A stretch of DNA of 64,000 nt. It comes from Rivibacter subsaxonicus. GTDB taxonomy: Bacteria > Pseudomonadota > Gammaproteobacteria > Burkholderiales > Burkholderiaceae_C. The position numbers and the translations under genes are program-made. The stretch lies in NCBI RefSeq assembly GCF_004217215.1, contig NZ_SHKP01000004.1, positions 838,829 through 902,828 on the forward strand, read 5' to 3'. Positions 8,681 through 17,841 of this stretch are shown piece after piece; position 1 is the stretch's first letter; each line of letters opens with the position of its first letter. The notes under the pieces were generated by a model. That model saw only the letters and a program-made list of their open reading frames with translations, searched no databases and had not been told where the DNA came from.

Positions 8681-9222
8681 GGCTTGCCGCGCACCCGCTG
8701 CACCTCGTCGACGATCAGCAGCATCGCACCGAGCGTGATCGCGGCGTCGGCCAGGTTGAAGGCCGGGAAATGGCCGCCGGGGAACAGCGGCGCCAGGAAG
8801 CGGAAGTGGAAGTCGAGGAAGTCGACCACGTAGCCATGCACCAGGCGGTCGATGACGTTGCCGATCGCGCCACCCATGATCAGCGTCAGGCCCCAGGCAA
8901 ATCGCTTCTGGGTCGCGCCATGGCTTCGCAGCATCACGATGCAGAAGGCCGAGAACGCGAGGCCGAGCGCGACGAAGAACCAGCGCTGCCAGCCCGAGGC
9001 GCCGGCCAGGAAGCTGAACGCGGCGCCGGTGTTGTGGACCCGGACCACGTTGAAGAAGCTCGTCACCTCGCGCACGTCGCCGTAGTTGAAGCTGCGGACG
9101 ATCAGGAACTTGGTCAACTGGTCCGCAACGACGACCAGCGCCGCGATCAGCAGCCAGAACAGCAGGCCGCTGCCCGTGGTCGAGCGGCTGCCGTCACGGT
9201 TGGTGGCGGTGGCGCGCGCCAT
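8677..9222 (-). CDS. lspA: Lipoprotein signal peptidase (signal peptidase II)
   Basis: 181 aa, four membrane segments. It cleaves the signal peptide of diacylglyceryl-modified prolipoproteins in the inner membrane. Conserved features: DQLTKFLI in the first segment, [17 protein letters not shown], the block [19 protein letters not shown] containing one catalytic aspartate, and [11 protein letters not shown] containing the other. The start ATG at 9222 shares its A with the TGA of ileS, the classic ileS-lspA coupling. An extended frame upstream lies inside ileS and is discarded. Several predicted lipoproteins in this window would be its substrates. Confidence 0.97.
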   Translation of the reverse strand: MARATATNRDGSRSTTGSGLLFWLLIAALVVVADQLTKFLIVRSFNYGDVREVTSFFNVVRVHNTGAAFSFLAGASGWQRWFFVALGLAFSAFCIVMLRSHGATQKRFAWGLTLIMGGAIGNVIDRLVHGYVVDFLDFHFRFLAPLFPGGHFPAFNLADAAITLGAMLLIVDEVQRVRGKP

Positions 9223-12089
9223 CAGGCCACCGTGCGGACTTCGCCCGCGCCCTCGAGGTTGCCGACGCAGCGGCCGCAGATGGTGGGGTGCGCGGGGTCG
9301 CTGCCGACGTCGGCGCGGTAGTGCCAGCAGCGCTCGCACTTGCTCGCGCTGCTCGGACTGACCTGCACCGCGAGTTCGGTGCCCGCCAACAGTTCGGCCG
9401 CCGAGGTGATCAGCACGAAGCGCAGGTCATTGCCGAGCGAGGCCAGCAGCGCGCGGTCCTCGTCATTGGCGGTGATGCCGAGTTCGGCCTGCAGCGAGGC
9501 ACCGACGCCGCCCTCGGCGCGCACCGCCTCGATCGCCTTGTTGGCGACCGCGCGGATCTCGATGATCCGTTGCCACTTGGCCAGCAGCGCCTCGTCGCCG
9601 CCCTCGGCAAAGCGCCAGTAGGTTTCGGTGAAGATCGATGGCGACACCGGCGCGCCCTTCGGCCCGGCGGCGAAGATCGGCCAGGCCTCCTCGGCGGTGA
9701 AGCTGAGGAAGGGCGCCATCCAGCGCAGCATCGCGTGCGTGATCTGCCACAGCGCGGTCTGCGCCGAGCGCCGCGCCAGGCTCTTGGGCGCGGTGGTGTA
9801 GAGCCTGTCCTTGAGCACGTCGAGGTAGAAGGCGCCGAGGTCCTCGCTGCAGTAGACCTGCAGCTTGGCGACCACCGGGTGGAACTCGTAGACCTCGTAG
9901 TGGGCCAGGATCTCGCGCTGCAGCTGGCCGGCACGGGCGAGCGCGTAGCGGTCGATCTCGAGCAGTTGGTCGTGCGGCACCGCATCGACCGCCGGATCGA
10001 AGTCGCTGGTGTTGGCGAGCAGGAAGCGCAGCGTGTTGCGGATGCGGCGGTAGGCATCGACCACGCGGGCCAGGATCTTGTCGTCGATGTTGAGATCGCC
10101 CGAGTAGTCGGTGCTGGCCACCCACAGCCGGATGATCTCGGCGCCGAGCTTCTCGCTGACGCTCTGCGGCGCGACCACGTTGCCCAGGCTCTTGCTCATC
10201 TTGCGGCCGTTGCCGTCGGTCGCGAAGCCGTGCGTCAGCAGGCCCTTGTAGGGCGCGCGGCCTTCGAGCGCGCAGGCGATCAGCAGCGAGCTGTGGAACC
10301 AGCCGCGGTGCTGGTCGTGGCCTTCGAGGTAGAGATCGGCCTCGGGGCCGCTGTCATGGCCGGCGCCGGCGTGCGAGCCCTTGAGCACATGGCTGAAGGT
10401 CGAGCCCGAGTCGAACCAGACGTCGAGGATGTCGCTGCTCTTGGTGTACTCCTCGGCTTCGTCGCCGAGCCACTCGCGCGCATCGAGCTTGGCCCAGCCC
10501 TCGACCCCGCCCTGCTCGACCAGAAGCGCCGCGCGCTCGATGAACTCCATCGTGCGCGGGTGCAGCGCGTCCGTCACCTTGTGCAGGAAGAAGGGCAGCG
10601 GCACGCCCCAGCTGCGCTGGCGGCTGATGCACCAGTCGGGCCGGTTGGCGATCATGTCGTGCAGGCGGGCGCGGCCGTTCTCCGGATAGAAGGAGGTCGC
10701 GTCGATCGCCGCCAGCGCCGTCTCGCGCAGCGTGCCGGGCGCCTTGGCGGTCGTGAACACGCCTTCGCCCTCGTCCATGCGCACGAACCACTGTGCCGCC
10801 GCGCGGTAGATCACCGGCGTCTTGTGGCGCCAGCAATGCGGGTAGCTGTGGCTGAACTGGCTGCTCGCCAGCAACCGGCCGGCGTCGCGCAGTGCCTCGA
10901 CGATCTTCGGGTTCGCCTTCCAGATGAACTGGCCGCCGAACAGCGGCAACTCGGCGGCGTAGACGCCGTTGCCCTGCACCGGATTCAGGATGTCCTTGTG
11001 CGACAGGCCATGCGCAGTGCAGCTCTGGAAGTCGTCGACGCCGTAGGCCGGCGCCGAGTGCACGAGGCCGGTGCCGTCGTCGGCGGTGGCGTAGTCGGCC
11101 AGGTAGATCGGCGCGGTGCGCGCATAGCCGGGGTCGACCGCGGCCAGCGGATGGTGGAACTCGATCAGGTCGAGCTTCCAGCCCTTGGCGGTGGCGAGCA
11201 CCTTGCCCTGCAGGCCGTAGCGCTCGAGGCACTTGTCGACCAGCGCCACGGCGAGCAGCAGCAGGCCGCGCTCGGTGTCGACCAGCGCGTACTCGAGCTC
11301 GGGGTTCAGGTTCAGCGCCTGGTTGGCCGGCAGCGTCCACGGGGTCGTGGTCCAGATCACCGCGAAGGCGTCCTTGCCGGCCAGTGAGGGCAGGCCGAAG
11401 GCCGTGGCCAGGCGCTCGGGCTGGGCGCAGAGGAAGGCCACGTCGACGGTGGGCGAGACCTTGTCGGCGTACTCGATCTCGAACTCGGCCAGCGAGCTGC
11501 CGCAGTCGAAGCACCAGTAGACCGGCTTCAGGCCGCGGTAGACGTAGCCGCGTTCCATCAGCCCCTTCAGCGCGCGGATCTCGCCGGCCTCGTTGCCGAA
11601 GTCCATCGTGCGGTAGGGCCGGTCCCAGGCGCCGAGCACGCCCAGGCGCTTGAAGTCGGCCATCTGCTGCGCGATCTGCTCGGTGGCGTAGGCGCGGCTC
11701 TTTGCCTGCACCTCGTCGCGGCTGAGACCGCGGCCGAAGTTCTTCTCGATCTGGTTCTCGATCGGCAGGCCGTGGCAGTCCCAGCCCGGCACGTAGAGCG
11801 CGTCATAGCCGGCCAGCTGGCGTGCCTTGACGATGCTGTCCTTGAGGATCTTGTTGAGCGCATGACCGATGTGCAGCGCGCCGTTGGCATAGGGCGGGCC
11901 GTCGTGCAGCACGAAGCGTGGCGCGCCGATGCGGGCGTCGCGCAGGCGCTGGTAGGTGCCTTGCTCTTCCCACTGTTTCACCCAGCCCGGCTCGCGCCTG
12001 GGCAGGTCGCCGCGCATCGGAAACGGCGTGTCGGGCAGGTTCAGCGTGGCGCGGTAGTCCACGGGGGCGGGGTTGGTGGCGTCGTTCAT
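9222..12089 (-). CDS. ileS: Isoleucyl-tRNA synthetase
   Basis: 955 aa class I aminoacyl-tRNA synthetase, the bacterial (IleS1) type. HIGH motif at residues 73-76 ([13 protein letters not shown]), the CP1 editing domain with [16 protein letters not shown], the KMSKS motif as [10 protein letters not shown], and a C-terminal zinc finger CERCWHYR followed by CGRCVGNL. The ATG at 12089 gives a normal N-terminus ([13 protein letters not shown]). Further upstream the frame stays open through a GC-rich leader and is not counted. It forms an operon with lspA. In many Burkholderiales ribF lies immediately upstream; here two unrelated genes intervene. Confidence 0.98.
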   Translation of the reverse strand: MNDATNPAPVDYRATLNLPDTPFPMRGDLPRREPGWVKQWEEQGTYQRLRDARIGAPRFVLHDGPPYANGALHIGHALNKILKDSIVKARQLAGYDALYVPGWDCHGLPIENQIEKNFGRGLSRDEVQAKSRAYATEQIAQQMADFKRLGVLGAWDRPYRTMDFGNEAGEIRALKGLMERGYVYRGLKPVYWCFDCGSSLAEFEIEYADKVSPTVDVAFLCAQPERLATAFGLPSLAGKDAFAVIWTTTPWTLPANQALNLNPELEYALVDTERGLLLLAVALVDKCLERYGLQGKVLATAKGWKLDLIEFHHPLAAVDPGYARTAPIYLADYATADDGTGLVHSAPAYGVDDFQSCTAHGLSHKDILNPVQGNGVYAAELPLFGGQFIWKANPKIVEALRDAGRLLASSQFSHSYPHCWRHKTPVIYRAAAQWFVRMDEGEGVFTTAKAPGTLRETALAAIDATSFYPENGRARLHDMIANRPDWCISRQRSWGVPLPFFLHKVTDALHPRTMEFIERAALLVEQGGVEGWAKLDAREWLGDEAEEYTKSSDILDVWFDSGSTFSHVLKGSHAGAGHDSGPEADLYLEGHDQHRGWFHSSLLIACALEGRAPYKGLLTHGFATDGNGRKMSKSLGNVVAPQSVSEKLGAEIIRLWVASTDYSGDLNIDDKILARVVDAYRRIRNTLRFLLANTSDFDPAVDAVPHDQLLEIDRYALARAGQLQREILAHYEVYEFHPVVAKLQVYCSEDLGAFYLDVLKDRLYTTAPKSLARRSAQTALWQITHAMLRWMAPFLSFTAEEAWPIFAAGPKGAPVSPSIFTETYWRFAEGGDEALLAKWQRIIEIRAVANKAIEAVRAEGGVGASLQAELGITANDEDRALLASLGNDLRFVLITSAAELLAGTELAVQVSPSSASKCERCWHYRADVGSDPAHPTICGRCVGNLEGAGEVRTVA

Positions 12090-12167
12090 GGCAGAGGCTT
12101 TCCGGTCCGGGTCGGGAGCCCGTGGCGGGCAGCAGGGGGCTGCGGGCGGCAGGGCGAGGAGTAGCTG

Positions 12168-12191
12168 GGTCCCCGAGGGGTGGGGACGACC
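12168..12191 (-). other. Hairpin in the ileS upstream region
   Basis: The stretch holds GGGTCCCC followed closely by GGGGACGACCC, complementary arms able to fold into a hairpin about 80 nt before the ileS start. It could be a leader structure or chance in GC-rich DNA. I see no T-box or riboswitch signature in the 288-bp gap. Confidence 0.25.
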
Positions 12192-12377
12192 CGGAGGGTC
12201 AAATTCGGTCGCGTGTGGTCTGGCGACGCGTGGCCGCGCCGAGGCAGCCGGCACGCTGGCCGGTCGGGCGCTGGGGGCTCGCAAGCGAACTCATGGCTCG
12301 ATTCTACCGGGGCTGCACTGCGGCTCGAGCGCGGCGGTGCACGCCTAAACTGCCCGCAGTTCTGCAAGGAGAGCCGT

Positions 12378-12830
12378 TTGAAGAATCGCATCCATCAGGC
12401 CGCATTCGCCCTTGGCGTTGTGCTGTCCAGCGCCGCAGCGTCGGCTCAGTCGGTGACCGTCAGTGACCCCTGGGTTCGCGCCACGGTCGCCCAGCAGCCG
12501 GCGACCGGCGCCTTCATGCAACTGCTGTCGGTCCAGGGCGCCCGTGTTCTCGAGGCACGCTCGCCGGCGGCGGCGATGGTCGAGATCCACGAGATGAAGA
12601 TGGACGGCGGCGTGATGCAGATGCGCCCGGTTCAGGCGCTCGAGCTGCCCGCCGGCAAGACTGTCGAGCTCAAGCCGGGTGGCTACCACGTGATGCTGAT
12701 GGGCCTGAAGCAGCAACTCAAGGAAGGCGACAGCGTGCCGCTGAGCCTGGTGGTGGAGACCGCAGGCGGCAAGCGCGAGACGATCGAGCTGAAGGCGCCG
12801 GTGCGCGCCCTCGGTGCCGTCAAGCACTAG
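12378..12830 (+). CDS. Periplasmic copper chaperone PCu(A)C
   Basis: 150 aa with a clear Sec signal peptide (cleavage near SAAASAQS-VTV). The copper motif H(M)x10Mx21HxM is met exactly: H71, M82, H104 and M106, in VEIHEMKMDG and GGYHVMLMG. The protein would bind Cu(I) in the periplasm and deliver it to the CuA site of cytochrome c oxidase, often with Sco. The start is a TTG at 12378, justified by AAGGAGAG just upstream and by the signal peptide beginning MKNRIHQ. No oxidase or sco gene is adjacent. Confidence 0.92.
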   Translation: MKNRIHQAAFALGVVLSSAAASAQSVTVSDPWVRATVAQQPATGAFMQLLSVQGARVLEARSPAAAMVEIHEMKMDGGVMQMRPVQALELPAGKTVELKPGGYHVMLMGLKQQLKEGDSVPLSLVVETAGGKRETIELKAPVRALGAVKH

Positions 12831-12845
12831 CTGCGACGATGACGC

Positions 12846-12871
12846 GCACCGGCCGCCGCGGCGGCCGGTGC
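12846..12871. terminator. Bidirectional terminator-like hairpin
   Basis: Perfect 12-bp stem (GCACCGGCCGCC paired with GGCGGCCGGTGC) with a 2-nt nominal loop, centred between the convergent copper chaperone and the secreted-protein gene. No strong T-run on either side, but the position and symmetry suit a shared terminator. Confidence 0.6.
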
Positions 12872-12884
12872 AACGTAGAGCAGC

Positions 12885-13484
12885 CTACTTCGGCGCCGGA
12901 TCGACCCGCAGCGCCACGGATTCGCGGAAGCGGGCCTCGACCAAGTCGCCGACCTTCACTTCCTTGAGTAGCGCCGGGTCCTCGACCTTCAGATCGACCG
13001 TGCGCTGCGGGCCGCGCAACCGGACCATCTGCGTCTTGGCATCGATCGACACCACGTTGGCGGTGATCGTGACCTCACGCACGGCAGTCGCCGCCGGCGC
13101 GCTGCCTTCGGGCGCGCGGGTTCCGCTGACGGCTTCGACCCGCTCGGGCGCGGCGCCGCTGCCCTTCTTGAGCGAAAGCGCGCCGGCGATGGCGTAGGTG
13201 AGCACGACGCGATCGCCAACCTTCACCTGGGCCAGGTTCCTGACCTCGGGCCCGGCGATGAAGCTCATCTGCGAGCCGTCCTCGGCCTTCAGCGTGACCG
13301 CGCGCGAGGCCTGATCGATCGCGGCCACCGTCGCGGCGACGCGCATCGCGCTGGCACCGGCGGGCATGGCCGGTGCTGCCGGATTGGGCTTGCTGGGCGC
13401 GTCGCCGGCGGCCAGCGCCAGCTGAGACACGGCAGCCAGCAGCGCGAGCGACAGTACGCTGCGGTAGCGATGGGTTCTCGTCAT
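12885..13484 (-). CDS. Secreted hypothetical protein
   Basis: 199 aa with a Sec signal peptide (MTRTHRYRSVLSLALLAAV, cleavage near ALAAGD). The mature part looks like two similar beta-rich modules. Each has the sense of MRVAATVAAIDQASRAVTLK then VKVGDRVVLTYAIAG, and VTITANVVSIDAKTQMVRLR then VKVGDLVEARFRESVA. This resembles OB-like, DUF5666-type repeats. Function unknown. The ATG at 13484 was chosen because it starts the signal peptide; the longer frame upstream overlaps ribF on the same strand. ribF ends 61 nt upstream. Confidence 0.75.
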   Translation of the reverse strand: MTRTHRYRSVLSLALLAAVSQLALAAGDAPSKPNPAAPAMPAGASAMRVAATVAAIDQASRAVTLKAEDGSQMSFIAGPEVRNLAQVKVGDRVVLTYAIAGALSLKKGSGAAPERVEAVSGTRAPEGSAPAATAVREVTITANVVSIDAKTQMVRLRGPQRTVDLKVEDPALLKEVKVGDLVEARFRESVALRVDPAPK

Positions 13485-13545
13485 CCTGCTTCTCCTGATC
13501 GGACTGCCGGGCCACGCGCCGGCACGACAGGATAGCCGCGGTGGC

Positions 13546-14535
13546 TCAGCCGTGGGAAGCAAACCAGGACCGCGCCCGCTCGCTGTCAGCATCGATGCCG
13601 GCGCGCAGCGCCTCGAGCCCCTCGTAGCGCAGTTCGTCGTGCAGCTTGTGCAGCAACTCGACCTTGACCAGCCGCCCGTAGCCGCTCTCGGCGCCGAGGG
13701 GCGCGGGCCAGTCGAGGCAATGCACCTCGAGCAGCACTCGACCGCCATCCTCGATGGTCGGGCGCACGCCAAGGCTGGCCACGCCGGGCAGCGCTTGCGT
13801 CGCCAGGCCATGCACACGCACGACGAAGATGCCCATCGCCGCCGGCTTCGGGTGATGGAAGCGCAGGTTGAGCGTGCGAAAGCCGTCGGCCGCGCCGGGC
13901 CCGCTCTCGCCCAGCGTGCGGCCGAGCTTGCGGCCGTGGATCACATGGCCGCTGATGCTGTAGGGCCGGCCGAGCAGCGCCGCGGCGCGCGACATGTCGC
14001 CACCGGCCAGCGCCGCGCGCACCTCCGACGACGAGACTCGCACGCCGTGCACCTCGTAGCTGTTCATGCGCGCGACATCGAAGCCGGCCGCGTCGCCGGC
14101 GACGTCGAGCATCGCGTAGTCGCCGGCGCGCCTGGCGCCGAAGCGGAAGTCGTCGCCGACCAGCACGTACTTCGTGTGCAGCCCGCGCACGAGCACGTCG
14201 TCGATGAAGGCCTGCGGGCTCTGTGCGGCAAAGCGCTCGTCGAAGCGCAGCACCACGCATTGCTCGACGCCGCAGCGCTCGAGTTCGGCCAGCTTGTCGC
14301 GCAGCGTGGCGATGCGGGCAGGGGCCAGCTCGGGCTTGCCGGCCTTGCGGGCGAAGAAGTCGCGCGGGTGCGGCTCGAAGCTCAGCACGGTGCTCGCGAC
14401 GCCCCGATGGCGTGCCTCGTTGGTCAGCAGCGCCAGCATCGCCTGGTGGCCGCGGTGGACGCCGTCGAAGTTGCCGATCGTCAACGCGCAGGCGGGCGCG
14501 ATATCGCGGTGATGCAGACCATGGAAGACGCGCAT
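13546..14535 (-). CDS. ribF: Bifunctional riboflavin kinase/FAD synthetase
   Basis: 329 aa, usual length about 310-330. The N-terminal FAD synthetase domain has the nucleotidyltransferase motif GNFDGVHRGHQAM (residues 21-33) and VLVGDDFRFGARRAGD. The C-terminal riboflavin kinase domain has GRPYSISGHVIHGRKLGRTLG and SLGVRPTIEDGG. It converts riboflavin to FMN and then FAD. The kinase motif LGFPT is interrupted (LGESGPGAADGFRTLNL), an insertion of a kind I associate with betaproteobacterial RibF, so I do not think it inactivates the enzyme. The ATG at 14535 starts at the conserved MRVFHGL. Confidence 0.95.
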   Translation of the reverse strand: MRVFHGLHHRDIAPACALTIGNFDGVHRGHQAMLALLTNEARHRGVASTVLSFEPHPRDFFARKAGKPELAPARIATLRDKLAELERCGVEQCVVLRFDERFAAQSPQAFIDDVLVRGLHTKYVLVGDDFRFGARRAGDYAMLDVAGDAAGFDVARMNSYEVHGVRVSSSEVRAALAGGDMSRAAALLGRPYSISGHVIHGRKLGRTLGESGPGAADGFRTLNLRFHHPKPAAMGIFVVRVHGLATQALPGVASLGVRPTIEDGGRVLLEVHCLDWPAPLGAESGYGRLVKVELLHKLHDELRYEGLEALRAGIDADSERARSWFASHG

Positions 14536-14634
14536 CGGCCGATTATCGCGACCCGGTGTGCAGGCCGATGCGCGCTGCCGCGGCCATGACGCTGCGTCCG
14601 ATCCGCGGGCGGTACAGAGGCCCGGGCAACAAAA

Positions 14635-14652
14635 AGCCCGCCGAAGCGGGCT
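14635..14652 (-). terminator. Rho-independent terminator of pqqA
   Basis: Read on the minus strand: AGCCCGC-TTCG-GCGGGCT followed by TTTTG. It has a 7-bp GC-rich stem, a UUCG tetraloop and a T-run. It lies 43 nt after the pqqA stop codon and about 100 nt before ribF, so pqqA is transcribed as its own short unit. It is the clearest intrinsic terminator in the window. Confidence 0.85.
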
Positions 14653-14695
14653 CTGTCTTGCGGGTTGCGGCTGGCGCCGCACCCGGACGCCGGAA

Positions 14696-14770
14696 TCAGC
14701 GGTTCGAGATGTACATCGTGATCTCGAAGCCGTAACGCAGTTCGGTCGCTTGGGGCTTTGTCCATTGCAT
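14696..14770 (-). CDS. pqqA: Pyrroloquinoline quinone precursor peptide PqqA
   Basis: 24-codon gene. The peptide opens MQWTKPQATELRYGFEI and ends TMYISNR. This matches PqqA peptides of Pseudomonas and Burkholderia, including the Glu and Tyr (GFEITMY) that PqqE cross-links to build PQQ. AAGGAGA lies about 8 nt before the ATG and a strong terminator follows, so it is a complete small gene. pqqB, C, D and E are not in this window, so the gene is separate from its biosynthetic operon or is an extra copy. It is divergent from a NarL-type two-component system, the kind that often controls PQQ-dependent alcohol oxidation. Confidence 0.92.
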   Translation of the reverse strand: MQWTKPQATELRYGFEITMYISNR

Positions 14771-14965
14771 GGCGGGTCTCCTTCGGTCGGTGGCACAGCG
14801 CGCCATCTGGCGCTTGTGGAGCGGCGGGAACGTTAAAACCCTTCAACTCAAGATGGATGGTGCGCCGGCTCGGGCGGTGGCGGCAGGCCCCGGCCCATGA
14901 AAGCGGCCTCATGATTTTCTGGAATCGCGGGCCAGGCGGTTGCGGCGGGTCGGTACCATCGGCCG

Positions 14966-16342
14966 ATGAGCCTGCGTCTGAAGATCCACCTGATCGTCGG
15001 CAGCCTGGTCACGTTGTTCGTGCTGGCGCTGATCGCGCTGCAGTTGCAGGCCACGCGCGACTCGGTGCGCGAGGAAGTGGTGGCCGCCAATCGCGTCGCC
15101 GCGCAGTTGCTCAAGCGCACCGTGATGCTGCAGGCCTCGCAGGGCACGCCGGCGATGCAGGACTATCTGGCCGGGCTCGGGCGGGTTCGATCCAACGAGA
15201 TCATGCTGCTCGACGCCGGGGGACAGCAGATCTACCGCTCGCCGCCTTCACCCTACAAGGCTGGCCGCGATGCGCCGTCGTGGTTCGCGCAACTGATCTC
15301 GCCGTCGCCGCAGCAGCAGTCGATCGCCTTTCCGGACGGCAAGCTGGTGATTCGCGCCGATGCCTCGCGTGCCGCGGTCGACGCCTGGGACCAGATCGTC
15401 GTGCTCGCCCTCGCGGGGCTTGCGCTGCTGGTCGTCGTCAACCTGCTCGTCTATTGGGTGGTGGGGCGTACGGTCAAGCCCTTTGGCCAGATCGTCGAGG
15501 CGCTCAATCGCATCGAGGCCGGCCACCTCGACGTCAAGCTGATGTCTCTGCCCGGCACCGAAGCGGCGGCGATCGGTGCCGCCTTCAACCGCATGGTCGA
15601 CGGCGTAGCCGTGCGCATCGAGGCCGAGAGGCGCGCTGCCCACGCCGAGCGCGAGCTCTCCGACCGGCGCGATCTGGCGCGCTGGATCGACCGCCATCTG
15701 GAGCAGGAGCGCAAGCTCATCGCGCGCGAACTGCACGACGAACTTGGCCAGTCGGTGACCGCGATGCGCAGCCTGGCGCTGTCGGTGGCGCAGCGCGTGG
15801 CCCCGCTCGACGCCGAGGCGGCGCAGGCCGCGAACGTGATTGCCGAAGAAAGTTCGCGCCTGTACGACGCGATGCACGGCCTGATCCCGCGCCTGGCGCC
15901 GCTGGTGCTGGATGCCTTTGGCCTGGCCGACGCGCTGCGCGACCTGACCGAGCGCACCCGTGTCAGCCAGCCGCAGGCCGCGATCGACCTGCAACTGGCG
16001 CTGGGCGACGTGCAGCTCGGCAGCGAGGCCGCACTCGCGCTGTACCGCGCGGCCCAGGAAGGCATGACCAATGCGTTGCGCCACGGCCAGGCCCGGCACC
16101 TCGCGGTGAGCCTGAGGGCCGAGGCCGGCGGCGCCCGGCTCGAGGTCCGCGACGACGGCGCGGGCTTGGCGCCCGACTGGCACGATCGGACCCGGCAGGA
16201 AGGCGGCCACTACGGCCTGCGCTGGCTGGGCGAGCGGGTCGAGGCCCTGGGCGGCCGGCTCGACATCGCCAACCACGCGGTGCGCGGTGCGCAGTTGCTG
16301 GTGTGGCTGCCGTTCAGCGCGACCGAGGAGGGTTCCGCGTGA
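14966..16342 (+). CDS. Sensor histidine kinase, NarL/UhpB (HisKA_3) type
   Basis: 458 aa. Membrane segments at about 8-28 and 145-166 enclose a periplasmic sensing region of about 115 residues; a HAMP domain follows (167-220). The dimerisation/phosphoacceptor motif is RELHDELGQ with the phosphorylated histidine at 257. The ATP-binding domain has EGMTNALRHG (N box) and DDGAGLAP (G1 box). It should phosphorylate the response regulator encoded 61 nt downstream. Divergent from pqqA (about 195 bp between starts), which suggests, but does not prove, a role in PQQ-linked metabolism. Confidence 0.93.
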   Translation: MSLRLKIHLIVGSLVTLFVLALIALQLQATRDSVREEVVAANRVAAQLLKRTVMLQASQGTPAMQDYLAGLGRVRSNEIMLLDAGGQQIYRSPPSPYKAGRDAPSWFAQLISPSPQQQSIAFPDGKLVIRADASRAAVDAWDQIVVLALAGLALLVVVNLLVYWVVGRTVKPFGQIVEALNRIEAGHLDVKLMSLPGTEAAAIGAAFNRMVDGVAVRIEAERRAAHAERELSDRRDLARWIDRHLEQERKLIARELHDELGQSVTAMRSLALSVAQRVAPLDAEAAQAANVIAEESSRLYDAMHGLIPRLAPLVLDAFGLADALRDLTERTRVSQPQAAIDLQLALGDVQLGSEAALALYRAAQEGMTNALRHGQARHLAVSLRAEAGGARLEVRDDGAGLAPDWHDRTRQEGGHYGLRWLGERVEALGGRLDIANHAVRGAQLLVWLPFSATEEGSA

Positions 16343-16403
16343 GAGTCGCCATGCTTGATCTTCCGCGGGGACGCGCGGCGCGGTCGGCGCGCGCAGCGGC
16401 GTC

Positions 16404-17033
16404 ATGATCGGAGTGATGCTGGTCGACGACCATGCGCTGGTTCGCATGGGCTTTCGCATGTTGCTGGCCAACGCCGGCATCGAGGTCGTGGCAGAGGCCG
16501 AGTCCGGCGAGGAAGCCTGCCGGCTGTTGTCCACGGTCAAGCCCGACGTCGTGGTGATGGACCTGTCGATGCCCGGCATGGGCGGTCTGGAGGCGGTGCG
16601 CCGGATCCTTGCGCAGGGGCCCAAGCTCAAGGTACTGGTGCTGTCGGCCCACGAAGACACGGCGCACCCGCAGCGCGTGCTGCGCGCCGGCGCCCTGGGC
16701 TACCTGGCCAAGCGCGCGGCGCCCGACGCACTGATCGCCGCCGTCACCGCGGTCGCGCGCGGCGAGCGCTACCTCGACGCGCAGACCGCGCAGCGCCTGG
16801 CCGTGGCCCAGCTCGACGGCGAAACCAGCCCGGCCGATCGGTTGAGCGAGCGCGAGTTCTCGGTCTTCATCCAGCTCGCGCGCGGCGCGACCGTGGCGCA
16901 GATCGCCGAGCGCCTGAATCTTTCGCCCAGCACGGTGGGCAGCCACCTCTATCACATCAAGCAGAAGCTCGGCGCCAGCAACCAGAGCGAAATCACGCTG
17001 GTGGCCTTGCAATGGGGGTTGATCCAGGCCTGA
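16404..17033 (+). CDS. LuxR/NarL-family response regulator
   Basis: 209 aa. The receiver domain has the acidic pair D8-D9, the phosphorylation site D53 (VVVMDLSMPG) and the conserved lysine in GYLAKRAAP. The C-terminal LuxR helix-turn-helix is TVAQIAERLNLSPSTVGSHL. Partner of the upstream HisKA_3 kinase. Likely targets are its own promoter region and the divergent pqqA promoter; no binding site could be identified with confidence. Confidence 0.93.
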   Translation: MIGVMLVDDHALVRMGFRMLLANAGIEVVAEAESGEEACRLLSTVKPDVVVMDLSMPGMGGLEAVRRILAQGPKLKVLVLSAHEDTAHPQRVLRAGALGYLAKRAAPDALIAAVTAVARGERYLDAQTAQRLAVAQLDGETSPADRLSEREFSVFIQLARGATVAQIAERLNLSPSTVGSHLYHIKQKLGASNQSEITLVALQWGLIQA

Positions 17034-17093
17034 ACTGATGAGTGCCACGACGGCACGCGAGGCCTGCGGGGCGCTGCGCCGGGTCGTTCAGGC

Positions 17094-17825
17094 TCAGGGC
17101 CCGATCAGGGCCGCGCGCTGCGTCGCGTCGATCCAGCGCCACTGGCCCGGCGCCAGGTCGGCCGGCAGCGCCAGCGCGCCGATCGAGCTGCGATGCAGCG
17201 CGGTCACGCGGTTGCCGACCGCGCCCAGCATGCGCTTGATCTGGTGGTACTTGCCTTCGGTGATGGTCAGCGTGAGCGTGTGCTCGCCGGTCTGCACGCA
17301 GGCCGCGGCGCGCACCGGCTTCGGATCGTCGTTGAGCACGACGCCGGCGAGCAGCTTGTCGATGGCGACCTCGGTCACCGGATCGGCCACCGTCAGCTCG
17401 TAGACCTTGGGCACCTTGTGCTTGGGCGAGGTGAGCTTGTGCAGCAGGGCGCCGTCGTCGGTGAGCAGCAGCAGGCCGGTGGTGTCGGCGTCGAGCCGTC
17501 CGACCGGCTGCACGCCGTCGGCGGCGCCACCCTTCTTGCCACCGCGCAGGCGCAGCGGCACGGGCAGCAGGCTCATCACGCTCGGATACGCGCCCGGCTT
17601 CTGCGAGCACTCGTAGCCGGCCGGCTTGTGCAGCATCACCAGCGCGTGCTGGTGAAAGGGCCAGACACGGCCTTCGACCTCGAACACCAGGCCGTCGGTC
17701 GCGACCTCGGCGTCGGGGTCGTCGATCACGATGCCGTCGTGGCGCACGAAGCCCGAGACGATCAGCCCCTCGCACTCGCGACGGGCGCCGAAGCCTTGGG
17801 AAAACAGAACCTGGGACCAGCGCAT
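17094..17825 (-). CDS. rsuA: 16S rRNA pseudouridine(516) synthase
   Basis: 243 aa. An N-terminal S4-like domain (residues 1-50: LFSQGFGARRECEGLIVSG) is followed by the RsuA/RluB/E/F catalytic domain. The catalytic aspartate is D112 in PVGRLDADTTGLLLLT, and the C-terminal family motif is TEGKYHQIKRMLGAVGN. The K-Y-H-Q-I-K form favours RsuA over RluB/RluE. It isomerises U516 in 16S rRNA. Same strand as the glycosyltransferase gene, which starts 1.8 kb upstream and ends 16 nt before this start, so co-transcription is possible. Confidence 0.88.
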   Translation of the reverse strand: MRWSQVLFSQGFGARRECEGLIVSGFVRHDGIVIDDPDAEVATDGLVFEVEGRVWPFHQHALVMLHKPAGYECSQKPGAYPSVMSLLPVPLRLRGGKKGGAADGVQPVGRLDADTTGLLLLTDDGALLHKLTSPKHKVPKVYELTVADPVTEVAIDKLLAGVVLNDDPKPVRAAACVQTGEHTLTLTITEGKYHQIKRMLGAVGNRVTALHRSSIGALALPADLAPGQWRWIDATQRAALIGP

Positions 17826-17841
17826 CGGCGCATTGTCGCCT

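Noticed and set aside
9288-11387. 699-codon frame antisense to ileS
   Set aside because: Shadow; ileS has all synthetase motifs.
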